Below, piece after piece: positions 9,479 through 18,652 of a stretch of DNA of 64,000 bases. The translations under genes were made by a program, and so were the position numbers. The first letter of the stretch is position 1. Every line of letters starts with the position of its first letter. A model generated the notes under the pieces. It saw nothing but the letters and a program-made list of their open reading frames with translations, made no database searches and was not told the origin of the DNA. Where the stretch lies: positions 24,017 through 88,016 of the forward strand of contig NZ_MUNW01000083.1 of the NCBI RefSeq assembly GCF_002002725.1, written 5' to 3'. This DNA comes from Sinorhizobium sp. A49. GTDB taxonomy: Bacteria; Pseudomonadota; Alphaproteobacteria; Rhizobiales; Rhizobiaceae.

Positions 9479-10995
9479 GCCGCTCCCCGTTCATTCGCCG
9501 ATGCGATGGCTTCGATGATCTGGTCCGCGGTGATCCTGTTGCCTTCGAGTGCGGCAACGTGCTGGCGGTCGCGAAGCACGAGGATGCGCGTCGAGTAGGC
9601 GACGAGTTCCTCGATCTCCGACGAGATGACCAGCAGCGACATGCCTTTCTCGCGCAGGCCCTCGATCAGCCGGACGATCTCGGCATGCGCGCCGACATCG
9701 ATACCGCGCGTCGGCTCGTCGAGGATCAGGAACTCGGGCTCGGTCGCCAGCCAGCGGGCGAGGATAGCCTTCTGCTGGTTGCCGCCGGACAAGAGCCGGA
9801 TCGGCTTTTCACGATCGGCCGTACGGATGTCGAGCGCGCGGATATAGTGGTCGGCGAGGCGGTTCTGTTCGGTGCGGGAGATCGGTCGGGTCCATCCGCG
9901 TCGTGCCTGCAACGCCAAGACGATGTTTTCGCGCACCGAGAGGTCGCCGACGATGCCGTCGGTCTTGCGATCTTCGGGGCAGAAGCCGAACCGTTGCGCG
10001 ATCGCCCGGCGCGGCGACGAGAGCTGGACGGTCTTGCCGTCCACTTCCGCCGCGCCGCTGTCGGCGCGATGCGCACCGAAGAGGATCTCGGCGGTCTCCG
10101 TGCGGCCTGAGCCGAGAAGTCCGGCAATGCCGACGACCTCACCGGCCCTCACGTCGAGATCGAAGGGGGAGATGTGGCCCTTGCGGCCGTAATCCTTGAA
10201 GCGATAGCGCACCGGTCCGGTGACATCGGGCTCTTCGCGCGCTGCGCGGATCTCCGCTGCAAGCTCGCGGCCGATCATCATCGAGATCAGGTCGCGCCGC
10301 TCGAGCGTCGCCGTGTCGCGGGTGCCGACCAGCTGGCCGTTGCGAAGCACGGTGATGCGGTCGGATATTTCGTACACCTGCTCGAGGAAGTGAGTGATGA
10401 AGACGATGCCGAGCCCGCGCGCCTTCAGCCGCCGGACGATGCGAAACAACATCTCGACCTCGTGGGCGTCGAGACTTGCCGTCGGCTCGTCGAGGATCAG
10501 CACCTTGCCTGAGAGGTCGACGGCACGGGCGATCGCCACCACCTGCTGAATGGCGACGGAGTAGCTGTCGAGCGTGCGGGTGACGTCGAGATCGAGCTCG
10601 TAGTTTTCAAGCAGCGCGCGCGCCTGGCGGTTCATGGCAGCGACATCGACGAATCCCAGCCGACGCGGTTGCCGGCCGAGAAAGAGGTTTTCCGCGACCG
10701 TCAGATTGGGCAGCAGGTTGACCTCCTGATAGACGGTCCCGATGCCGAGCTTCTGCGCATTGAAGGTGTCGCGCGGATCGACCTCGACGCCATCGAGCAA
10801 GATCGTCCCGCCATCGCGCCGATAGGCGCCGGTGAGACATTTGACGAGCGTCGACTTGCCGGCGCCGTTCTCGCCGAGAAGCGCATGAACCTCGCCGCGG
10901 CGCAAATGAAAGTCGACCTTGTCCAGTGCCTTTGCGCCGGGAAAGATCTTGTCGATCCGGGTCGCTGAAAGCAGGTTGTCGCCAATGGTCTGCAT
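9475..10995 (-). CDS. ytfR: Sugar ABC transporter ATP-binding protein, YtfR type
   Basis: A 506-residue tandem-ATPase protein of the carbohydrate-uptake-2 (CUT2) class. Half one has Walker A GENGAGKST at about 41-49, Walker B ILILDEPTASLD-like and a degenerate signature (YSVAIQQVVAIAR). Half two has a modified Walker A (GLLGSGRTE), the signature LSGGNQQKAILARWL and DEPTRGIDVGAH. This asymmetry is normal for RbsA/MglA/YtfR proteins, in which one subunit powers the permease pair. It follows ytfQ after a 242-base gap that holds a stem-loop, and it overlaps ytfT. Confidence 0.92.
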   Translation of the reverse strand: MQTIGDNLLSATRIDKIFPGAKALDKVDFHLRRGEVHALLGENGAGKSTLVKCLTGAYRRDGGTILLDGVEVDPRDTFNAQKLGIGTVYQEVNLLPNLTVAENLFLGRQPRRLGFVDVAAMNRQARALLENYELDLDVTRTLDSYSVAIQQVVAIARAVDLSGKVLILDEPTASLDAHEVEMLFRIVRRLKARGLGIVFITHFLEQVYEISDRITVLRNGQLVGTRDTATLERRDLISMMIGRELAAEIRAAREEPDVTGPVRYRFKDYGRKGHISPFDLDVRAGEVVGIAGLLGSGRTETAEILFGAHRADSGAAEVDGKTVQLSSPRRAIAQRFGFCPEDRKTDGIVGDLSVRENIVLALQARRGWTRPISRTEQNRLADHYIRALDIRTADREKPIRLLSGGNQQKAILARWLATEPEFLILDEPTRGIDVGAHAEIVRLIEGLREKGMSLLVISSEIEELVAYSTRILVLRDRQHVAALEGNRITADQIIEAIASANERGAA

Positions 10996-11195
10996 GATCC
11001 CTCTCTGACTGGAACGCGGAACGCCCTATCGGGCGCACCGCATCGCTTCAGCGTGCCGAAGCACCGGTCCTGCTTCGCATCGATCCTCGTACTCGAGCAA
11101 AGCATGCCGGCCCGACGTCAACCCGCGGTGAGAACGAGGTGGGCGTGCCCGTTCCATCGCTCAACCCCGCGGTGCCGATCGTCAGGCTTGCGACA

Positions 11196-11226
11196 ACAGG
11201 TGCCGACGGTTTGCGCCGGCGCCTGT
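11196..11226 (-). terminator. Stem-loop between ytfQ and ytfR
   Basis: ACAGGTGCC and GGCGCCTGT pair over nine bases (one G-U) around a 13-base loop, 12 bases after the ytfQ stop on the minus strand. No T-run follows. Such intercistronic stems commonly protect the abundant binding-protein message or attenuate expression of the ATPase gene. The rest of the gap (10996-11195) shows nothing further. Confidence 0.5.
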
Positions 11227-11237
11227 CGTGTCTGGGA

Positions 11238-12200
11238 TCAGTAACCGAGCCCCTTCTTCGCTTCGTAGATCTTCATCGGATCATCAGCCTGGGTGTAGAG
11301 CTTCGATTCCGTCTGGATCCACTTCGGCGGCTTCGTTCCGTCCTTCTGGAACGCAGCGAGCGCGTCGAAGGCAGGGCCGGCCATGTTCGGTGTCAGCTCG
11401 ACGGTGGCGTTGGCTTCGCCTGCCGCCATCGCCTGGAAGATATCCGGCACGGCATCGATCGAAACGACGAGGATGTCACTGCCCGGCTTCAGGCCGGCTT
11501 CCTTGATCGCCTGGATGGCGCCGACGGCCATGTCGTCGTTATGGGCGTAAAGTGCACAGATGTTCTTGCCGCCGTCCTCGGCTTTCAGGAAGCTTTCCAT
11601 GACTTCCTTGCCCTTGGTGCGGGTGAAGTCGCCGGTCTGGCTGCGCACGATCTTCAGGTTGTCGTGACCTGACAGGGCCTGCTCGAAGCCCTTCTTGCGG
11701 TCGATTGCCGGCGAAGAGCCGGTCGTGCCCTGGAGTTCGACGATGTTGCACGGTTTGCCGGCAACGGTGTCGGCGAGCCACTTGCCCGCGACGTTGCCTT
11801 CATGCACGAGGTCCGACGTGACGGCGGTCATATAGAGGTCGTCGGAAGCGTCAACGGTCCGGTCGAGCAGGATGACCGGGATTTCCGCATCCTTGGCTTC
11901 CTGAAGGACTTCGTCCCAACCGGTCGCGACAACTGGTGCAAGCAGGATGGCATTGACGCCCTGCGCGATGAAGGAGCGCAGCGCCTTGATCTGGTTTTCC
12001 TGTTTCTGTTGGGCATCGGCGAATTTCAGGTCGATGCCGCGCTCTTGAGCCTGCTGCTTCGTCAGCGTGGTTTCCGCCGCGCGCCAGCCGGACTCCGAGC
12101 CGATCTGCGAGAAGCCGACGACGAGATCTGCGGCAGATGCGCTGCCGAACGTGCAGGCAGCAAGGATCGTTGCACTCGCGAGTGCTTTGGCGAATTTCAT
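11238..12200 (-). CDS. ytfQ: Sugar ABC transporter substrate-binding protein, YtfQ type
   Basis: A 320-residue periplasmic-binding-protein type I fold. The signal peptide (MKFAKAL...ASA) is followed by a mature start VVGFSQIGSESGWRAAE that is almost identical to E. coli YtfQ. Further matches are QKQENQIKALRSF, APVVATGWDEVL, LLDRTVD, ELQGTTGSSPAIDRKKGF, SQTGDFTRTKGKEVM and YAHNDDMAVGAIQAIKEAG. E. coli YtfQ binds galactofuranose and some arabinose. The ATG at 12200 has a GGGAGGAAA ribosome site; the longer frame does not. It is the first gene of the operon and faces apnO across a 243-base divergent promoter region. Confidence 0.92.
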   Translation of the reverse strand: MKFAKALASATILAACTFGSASAADLVVGFSQIGSESGWRAAETTLTKQQAQERGIDLKFADAQQKQENQIKALRSFIAQGVNAILLAPVVATGWDEVLQEAKDAEIPVILLDRTVDASDDLYMTAVTSDLVHEGNVAGKWLADTVAGKPCNIVELQGTTGSSPAIDRKKGFEQALSGHDNLKIVRSQTGDFTRTKGKEVMESFLKAEDGGKNICALYAHNDDMAVGAIQAIKEAGLKPGSDILVVSIDAVPDIFQAMAAGEANATVELTPNMAGPAFDALAAFQKDGTKPPKWIQTESKLYTQADDPMKIYEAKKGLGY

Positions 12201-12257
12201 GGTTTCCTCCCAAAGAAAGCTGCTCTCCTCGCAGCAATTGCAAAAAATCATATAATA

Positions 12258-12269
12258 TTACTTTTGTAA
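12258..12269 (-). promoter_or_regulatory. Small AT-rich inverted repeat upstream of ytfQ
   Basis: TTAC-TTTT-GTAA lies 58-69 bases before the ytfQ start, within an AT-rich stretch (12240-12275) that includes TATAAT-like sequence. It is the clearest symmetrical element near ytfQ and may be a site for the GntR protein encoded at the operon end. Weak evidence only. Confidence 0.3.
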
Positions 12270-12384
12270 ACTCACGTTTGAAGACAAGCTCCAACCAGTT
12301 GCATCGGAACGTGCAAAAGGGAGCGCAGGCGCGGGTCTCCGTCTGTCTTGCGGCAGATCAATGGTGATGATGAGATACTTATTG

Positions 12385-12400
12385 ACTCATTATACCAGTT
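12385..12400 (+). promoter_or_regulatory. Shared 16-bp operator/promoter element upstream of apnO
   Basis: ACTCATTATACCAGTT occurs here and, base for base, upstream of the RuBisCO-like gene (21409-21424). In both places GAGATACT lies just before it. TTGACT (12383-12388) could be a -35 that overlaps the element, with TATGAC 17 bases further on as -10, so a bound repressor would cover the promoter. The FCD-GntR protein encoded next to the other copy is the probable binder. Confidence 0.6.
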
Positions 12401-12443
12401 GCACGTATGACTGCGACTACACGATCTGTTTGGGAGAGACGAC

Positions 12444-13271
12444 ATGACCTCGATTGCTTTGTTCGGTGCTGGCGGCAAGATGGGCTGCCGACTGGCCAAG
12501 AACCTCAAGGGCTCACGCTTCGACGTGCGCCATGTCGAGGTCAGCGAGCTTGGCCGCGCGCGTCTGGCAAAGGAACTGGGTCTCAGCGCGGTGAGCGCCG
12601 ACCAGGCGCTCGACGGCGCGGATGTCATCATTCTCGCGGTGCCGGATACCGCGATCGGCAAGGTTGCGGCCGGCATCGTCGATCAGTTGGCGCCTGGCAC
12701 GATGGTCGTCGTCCTCGACGCCGCAGCGCCCTTCGCCGGCCACCTGCCGGAGCGCGGCGATCTTACCTATTTCGTCACGCATCCCTGCCATCCGCCGATC
12801 TTCAACGACGAGACCGAACTTGCCGCACGCAAGGATCATTTCGGCGGCATCGCCGCCAAGCAGCATATCGTTTCCGCACTGATGCAGGGGCCTGAGGCGG
12901 ACTATGCCAAGGGCGAAGAGATCGCCAAGCTCATCTGGGCGCCGGTGATGCGCTCACACCGCGTCACCGTCGAGCAGATGGCCTTGCTGGAGCCCGGCCT
13001 GTCGGAAACCGTATGCGCGTCGCTGCTGGTCGTCATGCGCGAAGCGATGGACGAATGCATCGCCCGCGGCGTACCGCGCGAAGCGGCGCGCGATTTTCTG
13101 CTCGGCCACATGAACGTGCTCGGCGCCGTGATCTTTGACGAGGTCGAGGGTGTCTTTTCAGATGCCTGCAACAAGGCGATCGAGTTCGGCAAGCCGATGC
13201 TGATGCGCGACGACTGGAAGCGTGTCTTCGAGCCGCAGGAAATCACCGACAGCATTCGCCGCATCACCTGA
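12444..13271 (+). CDS. apnO: D-apionate oxidoisomerase
   Basis: A 275-residue NAD(P)-binding protein with N-terminal Rossmann motif FGAGGKMG (about 6-13) and a C-terminal 6-phosphogluconate-dehydrogenase-like helical domain (FVTHPCHPPIF, then VEQMALLEPGLSETVC). This matches the ApnO family, which converts D-apionate to 3-oxo-isoapionate by coupled oxidation and hydroxymethyl migration. Identification rests on the family appearance plus the neighbours: an apiose-type dehydrogenase, a lactonase, a DUF1537 kinase and a RuBisCO-like protein, the set known from characterised D-apiose pathways. It is the first gene of an operon running to apnL. The start ATG follows GGGAGAGACGAC. Confidence 0.82.
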   Translation: MTSIALFGAGGKMGCRLAKNLKGSRFDVRHVEVSELGRARLAKELGLSAVSADQALDGADVIILAVPDTAIGKVAAGIVDQLAPGTMVVVLDAAAPFAGHLPERGDLTYFVTHPCHPPIFNDETELAARKDHFGGIAAKQHIVSALMQGPEADYAKGEEIAKLIWAPVMRSHRVTVEQMALLEPGLSETVCASLLVVMREAMDECIARGVPREAARDFLLGHMNVLGAVIFDEVEGVFSDACNKAIEFGKPMLMRDDWKRVFEPQEITDSIRRIT

Positions 13272-14282
<1,011 letters not shown>

Positions 14283-14299
14283 TCCTCAACGATCCTCCA

Positions 14300-14332
14300 G
14301 GCGCGCGACGACGGGGACCGCCGTCGCGCGCC
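14300..14332 (+). terminator. GC-rich stem-loop after the binding-protein gene
   Basis: GGCGCGCGACG and CGTCGCGCGCC form a perfect 11-bp stem around an 11-base partly pairing loop, 18 bases after the stop codon. TTGTCCT follows rather than a clean T-run. Its position after the binding protein and before the remaining operon genes suggests message stabilisation or partial termination. Confidence 0.55.
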
Positions 14333-14358
14333 ATTGTCCTGTCACGGAGTAGTTCTCG

Positions 14359-15003
14359 ATGCCGAAGTTGAAGGCCGCGGCTGCGCTTGCACTTGTCTGT
14401 GCGATCGCTCTGTCGGGTTGCAAGATCATCAAGACGCCCACGGCGGAGGAGGCTGCGGAAGCCGCGTCCGGCGGGTTCAATCCCGACCGCATGGTCGCCG
14501 AAATATGGGACACGAAAGTGGTGCCCTATCTCGGCAAAAAGGCTGGTGGTTTTCAGGAGGTGGCGGCGCTTGCTTCAGAAAATGCCGATGCGGCCGGCGC
14601 GAAATACGGTCACAAGGAAAAGCAGGGGAGCGCGCCCTGGACGTTTGCGGCACGCCTCACCGGGACCATCGTCGCCGCCGAAACGAAATCGCGATCGGCC
14701 TATGTGGATGTCGACGCGGACGGTGACGGCAAGGCGGATGCCCGCGTGCAGATCGGGCCGGCGATCCGCGGCACGGCAATCCGCGACAGCCTCGACTTCG
14801 TCAATTTCAACGAATTCAAGAACCAGATCGAGTGGGCGCAGTACGGCAAGTCGTTCAACACCCATGTCAACGGCCTCATTCTGGAAAAGCTCTCGCGTGA
14901 AGGTCTTGCCGGCAAGAAGCTCGAGGCGCTGGGCGCCTTCCCGCTGCCTGCCAAGGGGCAGCTGCCGCTGTTCGTACCCGTTCAGTTGACGGTGAGCGAA
15001 TGA
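14359..15003 (+). CDS. DUF2291 family lipoprotein accompanying a sugar ABC transporter
   Basis: A 214-residue predicted lipoprotein. A hydrophobic N-terminus ends in a lipobox LSGC (Cys near residue 21), followed by 'KIIKTPTAEEA'. The body has the DUF2291 look: WDTKVVPYLGKKAG, ARLTGTIVAAETKSRSAYVDVD, then VQIGPAIRGTAIRDSLDFVNFNEFKNQIEWAQ. DUF2291 genes recur beside RbsB/RbsA/RbsC-type transporters in rhizobia; no biochemical role is established. Its stop overlaps the start of the ATPase gene, so it is translationally coupled and probably serves the transporter at the membrane or in the periplasm. Confidence 0.85.
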   Translation: MPKLKAAAALALVCAIALSGCKIIKTPTAEEAAEAASGGFNPDRMVAEIWDTKVVPYLGKKAGGFQEVAALASENADAAGAKYGHKEKQGSAPWTFAARLTGTIVAAETKSRSAYVDVDADGDGKADARVQIGPAIRGTAIRDSLDFVNFNEFKNQIEWAQYGKSFNTHVNGLILEKLSREGLAGKKLEALGAFPLPAKGQLPLFVPVQLTVSE

Positions 15004-16553
15004 CCATGCATCCGATAGAAGACGAAACCTGCGTGCTGCGCCTGGAGGATGTGACCAAGGTCTATTCCGGCATCGTCGCCGTGCGTCATGCCAATCTGGC
15101 GCTCCGGCGCGGTGCCGTGAACGTGCTTGTCGGCGAGAACGGCGCCGGCAAGTCGACGCTGATGCGGATCATTGCCGGGGTGGAGAAACCTTCGCTCGGA
15201 CGGATCCTCATCGACGGCAGGGAGGTCGAATTTCTTTCGCCGGCCGACGCCCAGCGTCACGGCATCGGCATGGTCTTTCAGGAACTCAATCTCTTCGGCA
15301 ACCTGTCGGTGGCCGAAAACATCTTTGCCACGCGCGAGATCATGCGCGGCGTCCGCGGCATCGATCATCGCGCACAGGTCGAAAAAGCCAATCATTTCCT
15401 CGACAAGCTCGACGCCGGCATCAACGCCGAGACGCTGGTTGAAGACCTGCCGATCGGTCAGCAGCAACTGGTCGAGATCGCCAAGGCGATCTCGCTCGAC
15501 ACCCGCATCCTCATTCTCGACGAACCGACATCGGCATTGTCGGCGGCCGAAGTCGATGTGCTTTTCAAGGTCATCGGCGAGTTGAAGGCACAAGGGGTGG
15601 CGATCGTCTATATCTCCCACCGCCTCGAAGAACTGATGCGCATCGGCGACTATATTACCGTCCTGCGCGATGGCCAGATTACCGGGCACGCGATGGTGCG
15701 CGATATCGATACCAAGTGGATCGTCCGCTCGATGATCGGCTCCGACGCCAAGGATTTTGCCAAGTCCATCGATCATCGCCTCGGTGAGGAAATGTTCCGG
15801 GTGGAGGATATCTGCCTGCCGCGGAAAACAGGCGGGCTCGCCGTCGACCACGTCTCGATCTCGGTGCGGGCGGGCGAAGTGCTCGGCATCTACGGATTGA
15901 TGGGGGCAGGGCGCAGCGAATTCTTCGAATGCGTGATGGGCCAGCATGCCCACTCCACCGGCAGCATTCGTGTCGGCGGCGTCGAGGTGGCGGATCGTGA
16001 TACGTCGCGCCGGATCCGGGAGGGCCTGGCGCTCATCCCGGAGGACCGGCAGCGCGAAGGTCTGGTACAGGCGCTCTCGATCGCCAGCAACCTGACGCTG
16101 GCAAGCCTCGATCGGTTCGTGCGCTTCGGGTTTCACATTGCCGGCGAACGCGAACAGTCGGCAATCCAATCGGCGATCCGCGATCTCTCCATCAAGGCCC
16201 CGAACCCCGACTTTGAAGTGACCTCGATGTCGGGTGGCAACCAGCAGAAGGTGGTGATCGGCAAGGCGCTGATGACGGAGCCGAAGGTTCTGCTGATGGA
16301 CGAGCCGAGCCGCGGCATCGACGTCGGCGCAAAGGCGGACGTGTTTCGCACGATGCGGCGGTTGGCCGGCGAGGGGCTCGCCATCCTCTTTTCCACCTCG
16401 GACCTCGAGGAGGTGATGGCGCTGTCCGACCGTATCGCGGTCATGAGCAACGGCCGCCTCGTCTCCGTGATCGACCGCAAGGACGCGACCGAAGAAATGA
16501 TCGTCAAGGCTTCGGCCGAAGGACACAAAACGACAAGGGAACTCGCCCAATGA
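15000..16553 (+). CDS. Sugar ABC transporter ATP-binding protein (CUT2 class; probable D-apiose import)
   Basis: A 517-residue duplicated ATPase. The first half has Walker A GENGAGKST at about 45-53 and Walker B LILDEPTSALSAAE. The second half has GLMGAGRSE in place of Walker A, the signature MSGGNQQKVVIGKAL and DEPSRGIDVGAK, the pattern of RbsA/MglA. The start ATG overlaps the DUF2291 stop, with an in-frame ATG six bases later. It energises import through the next gene product. It shares architecture with the YtfR-type ATPase of the neighbouring operon but belongs to a separate transporter. Confidence 0.9.
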   Translation: MTMHPIEDETCVLRLEDVTKVYSGIVAVRHANLALRRGAVNVLVGENGAGKSTLMRIIAGVEKPSLGRILIDGREVEFLSPADAQRHGIGMVFQELNLFGNLSVAENIFATREIMRGVRGIDHRAQVEKANHFLDKLDAGINAETLVEDLPIGQQQLVEIAKAISLDTRILILDEPTSALSAAEVDVLFKVIGELKAQGVAIVYISHRLEELMRIGDYITVLRDGQITGHAMVRDIDTKWIVRSMIGSDAKDFAKSIDHRLGEEMFRVEDICLPRKTGGLAVDHVSISVRAGEVLGIYGLMGAGRSEFFECVMGQHAHSTGSIRVGGVEVADRDTSRRIREGLALIPEDRQREGLVQALSIASNLTLASLDRFVRFGFHIAGEREQSAIQSAIRDLSIKAPNPDFEVTSMSGGNQQKVVIGKALMTEPKVLLMDEPSRGIDVGAKADVFRTMRRLAGEGLAILFSTSDLEEVMALSDRIAVMSNGRLVSVIDRKDATEEMIVKASAEGHKTTRELAQ

Positions 16554-17614
16554 CGACGGCAACCACGACCCCCGACGCGACGGACGTTTCCAGCGGATCG
16601 GTCCTGCTGACCCTGATGAAGCTCAGAACCTTCATCGCCTTGTTCGCGGTGATCGCGTTCTTCTCGATCTTTGCGCCGAACTTCCTGTCGACGGCCAACA
16701 TCATCCTGATGTCCAAGCACGTGGCGCTGAACGCGTTCCTGGCCATGGGCATGACGTTCGTCATCATCACCGGCGGCATCGACCTGTCCGTCGGGTCGAT
16801 CGTCGGGCTCTGCGGCATGGTCGCCGGCGGTCTCATCCTCAACGGCATCGACCTGCAGTTCGGCTTTACCGTCTACTTCAACATCGTCGAGGTGTGCCTG
16901 ATCACCCTTGCCGTCGGCGTCGCAATCGGGGCGATCAACGGTCTGTTGATCACCAAGCTCAACGTGGCGCCGTTCATCGCCACGCTCGGCACGCTCTATG
17001 TCGCGCGCGGGTTCGCGCTGCTGTCGTCCGACGGCCAGACGTTCCCCAACCTCGTCGGCAAGCCGGAGCTTGCGACCACGGGCTTTGCCTTCCTCGGATC
17101 GGGGCGTGTGCTCGGGTTGCCGGTTTCGATCTGGATCCTGATCGTCGTAGCGCTGGCAGCTGCCTATGTCGCCAAATACACACCGATCGGTCGCCACATC
17201 TTTGCCGTTGGCGGCAACGAGCGCGCCGCACGCATGTCGGGCATCCGGGTCGACCGGGTGAAGATGTTCGTCTACATGTTCTCGGGCTTCTGCGCGGCGA
17301 TCGTCGGCCTGGTGATCTCGTCGGAGTTGATGGCGTCGCATCCCGCGACCGGCAACTCGTTCGAGCTGAATGCAATCGCGGCGGCTGTTCTCGGCGGGAC
17401 GTCGATGTCCGGCGGGCGCGGCACCATCGGCGGCACGATCATCGGCGCCTTCGTCATCGGCATTCTGTCGGACGGACTCGTGATGATGGGGATCTCGTCT
17501 TTCTGGCAGATGGTGATCAAGGGCATCGTGATCATCGTCGCTGTTGTCGTCGACCAGGCCCAGCGCCGGCTGCAGCAGCAGGTGACCTTGATGCAGCTTG
17601 CCAAGAAGGGTTGA
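16550..17614 (+). CDS. Sugar ABC transporter permease (RbsC-like; probable D-apiose import)
   Basis: A 354-residue BPD_transp_2 permease with about eight to ten membrane helices, GMTFVIITGGIDLSVGSIVG near residue 65 and LGGTSMSGGRGTIGG near residue 285. The cytoplasmic N-terminus is Thr/Asp-rich and short. It overlaps the ATPase gene by four bases. Only one permease gene is present, so a homodimer is expected, unlike the YtfT/YjfF pair of the adjacent operon. Ligand assignment follows the operon. Confidence 0.9.
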   Translation: MTTATTTPDATDVSSGSVLLTLMKLRTFIALFAVIAFFSIFAPNFLSTANIILMSKHVALNAFLAMGMTFVIITGGIDLSVGSIVGLCGMVAGGLILNGIDLQFGFTVYFNIVEVCLITLAVGVAIGAINGLLITKLNVAPFIATLGTLYVARGFALLSSDGQTFPNLVGKPELATTGFAFLGSGRVLGLPVSIWILIVVALAAAYVAKYTPIGRHIFAVGGNERAARMSGIRVDRVKMFVYMFSGFCAAIVGLVISSELMASHPATGNSFELNAIAAAVLGGTSMSGGRGTIGGTIIGAFVIGILSDGLVMMGISSFWQMVIKGIVIIVAVVVDQAQRRLQQQVTLMQLAKKG

Positions 17615-17617
17615 AGA

Positions 17618-18652
17618 ATGACGGAATTGAAAGGTGCGCTGATCGGTTGCGGCTTCTTCGCGGTCAACCAGATGCACGGCTGGAATGACGCTGCGGGCGT
17701 GCGCATCGTCGCGATCTGCGACCGGGACCCGGCGCGGCTGCAGACCGTCGGCGACACGTTCGGGATCGAGCGACGCTACAGTTCGGCAGAAGCATTGTTT
17801 GCCGATGGCGGGTTCGATTTCGTCGACATCGCGACGACGGTTGCCAGCCATCGCCCGCTGGTCGAGATGGCGGCGGCAAACGGCGTGGCGACGATCTGCC
17901 AGAAGCCATTCGCGCCGACGATGGAAGACGCTGCCGCAATGGTCGCCGCCTGTGACAGCGCCGGCGTCGCCTTCATGATCCACGAAAACTTTCGCTGGCA
18001 ATCGCCGATCCGTGCGGCGAAGGCCGCAATCGAAAGCGGCGCAATCGGCGAGGTCTTCTGGGGACGGGTCAGCTTCCGCTCTGCCTATGACGTTTTCTCC
18101 GGCCAACCTTACCTTGCCACCGGAAAACGGTTCATCGTCGAGGATCTCGGTATCCACGCCCTGGATATCGCTCGCTTCCTCTTCGGCAACGCGACTGCGG
18201 TGACGGCGCGCACGCGACGGGTCAATCCCGCGATTGCCGGCGAGGACGTCGCAACGATGATGCTCGACCATGCGGCCGGCATCACCTCCATTGTCGATTG
18301 CAGTTATGCGACCCGGCTTCCGGTCGAGCCTTTCCCGGAGACCTTGCTCGAAGTCGATGGCAGCAAGGGGACGCTTCGCCTGTCGCAGAGCTACCGCCTG
18401 TCGGTTCATTCGCCGGATGGTACGGAAGTGGGCGACGTGCAGCCACGTCTTCTGCCCTGGGCCACGCAGCCGTGGCACAACATTCAGGAAAGCGTCGGTC
18501 TTATCCAGCGCCACTGGGTCGAGTGTTTGCGCGAGGGGCGCGAACCCGACACGTCCGGTCGCGACAACCTGCAGACCTTTGCGCTGGTCGAGGCGTCCTA
18601 TCTGAGCGCGGCGGAAAATCGCACCGTGCCGCTCTCGGAATTCCTGGGATGA
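17618..18652 (+). CDS. apsD: D-apiose dehydrogenase (Gfo/Idh/MocA family)
   Basis: A 344-residue oxidoreductase. The N-terminal Rossmann motif GCGFFAVNQMHGW (about 10-22) is followed by AICDRDPARLQ, the EKP-like catalytic segment 'ICQKPFAPTME', HENFRWQSPIRAAK, GEVFWGRVSF and 'IVEDLGIHALDIARFLFG', in which the D-x3-H pair is typical of the family's active site. In the characterised pathway ApsD oxidises D-apiose to D-apionolactone. It sits directly before the lactonase gene and overlaps it by four bases. Related sugar dehydrogenases share the fold, so the substrate relies on the complete gene set. Confidence 0.83.
   Translation: MTELKGALIGCGFFAVNQMHGWNDAAGVRIVAICDRDPARLQTVGDTFGIERRYSSAEALFADGGFDFVDIATTVASHRPLVEMAAANGVATICQKPFAPTMEDAAAMVAACDSAGVAFMIHENFRWQSPIRAAKAAIESGAIGEVFWGRVSFRSAYDVFSGQPYLATGKRFIVEDLGIHALDIARFLFGNATAVTARTRRVNPAIAGEDVATMMLDHAAGITSIVDCSYATRLPVEPFPETLLEVDGSKGTLRLSQSYRLSVHSPDGTEVGDVQPRLLPWATQPWHNIQESVGLIQRHWVECLREGREPDTSGRDNLQTFALVEASYLSAAENRTVPLSEFLG

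Noticed and set aside
14982..16562. Long open frame antisense to the sugar ABC ATPase gene
   Set aside because: Its residues are rich in Asp, His, Arg and Gln, as expected from reading the complement of a GC-rich gene, and it has no domain. The plus-strand ATPase is unambiguous.
16133..18514. About 790-codon open frame antisense to the permease and apsD genes
   Set aside because: It spans two well-supported plus-strand genes and reads as low-information charged sequence. It is a third-position GC artefact.
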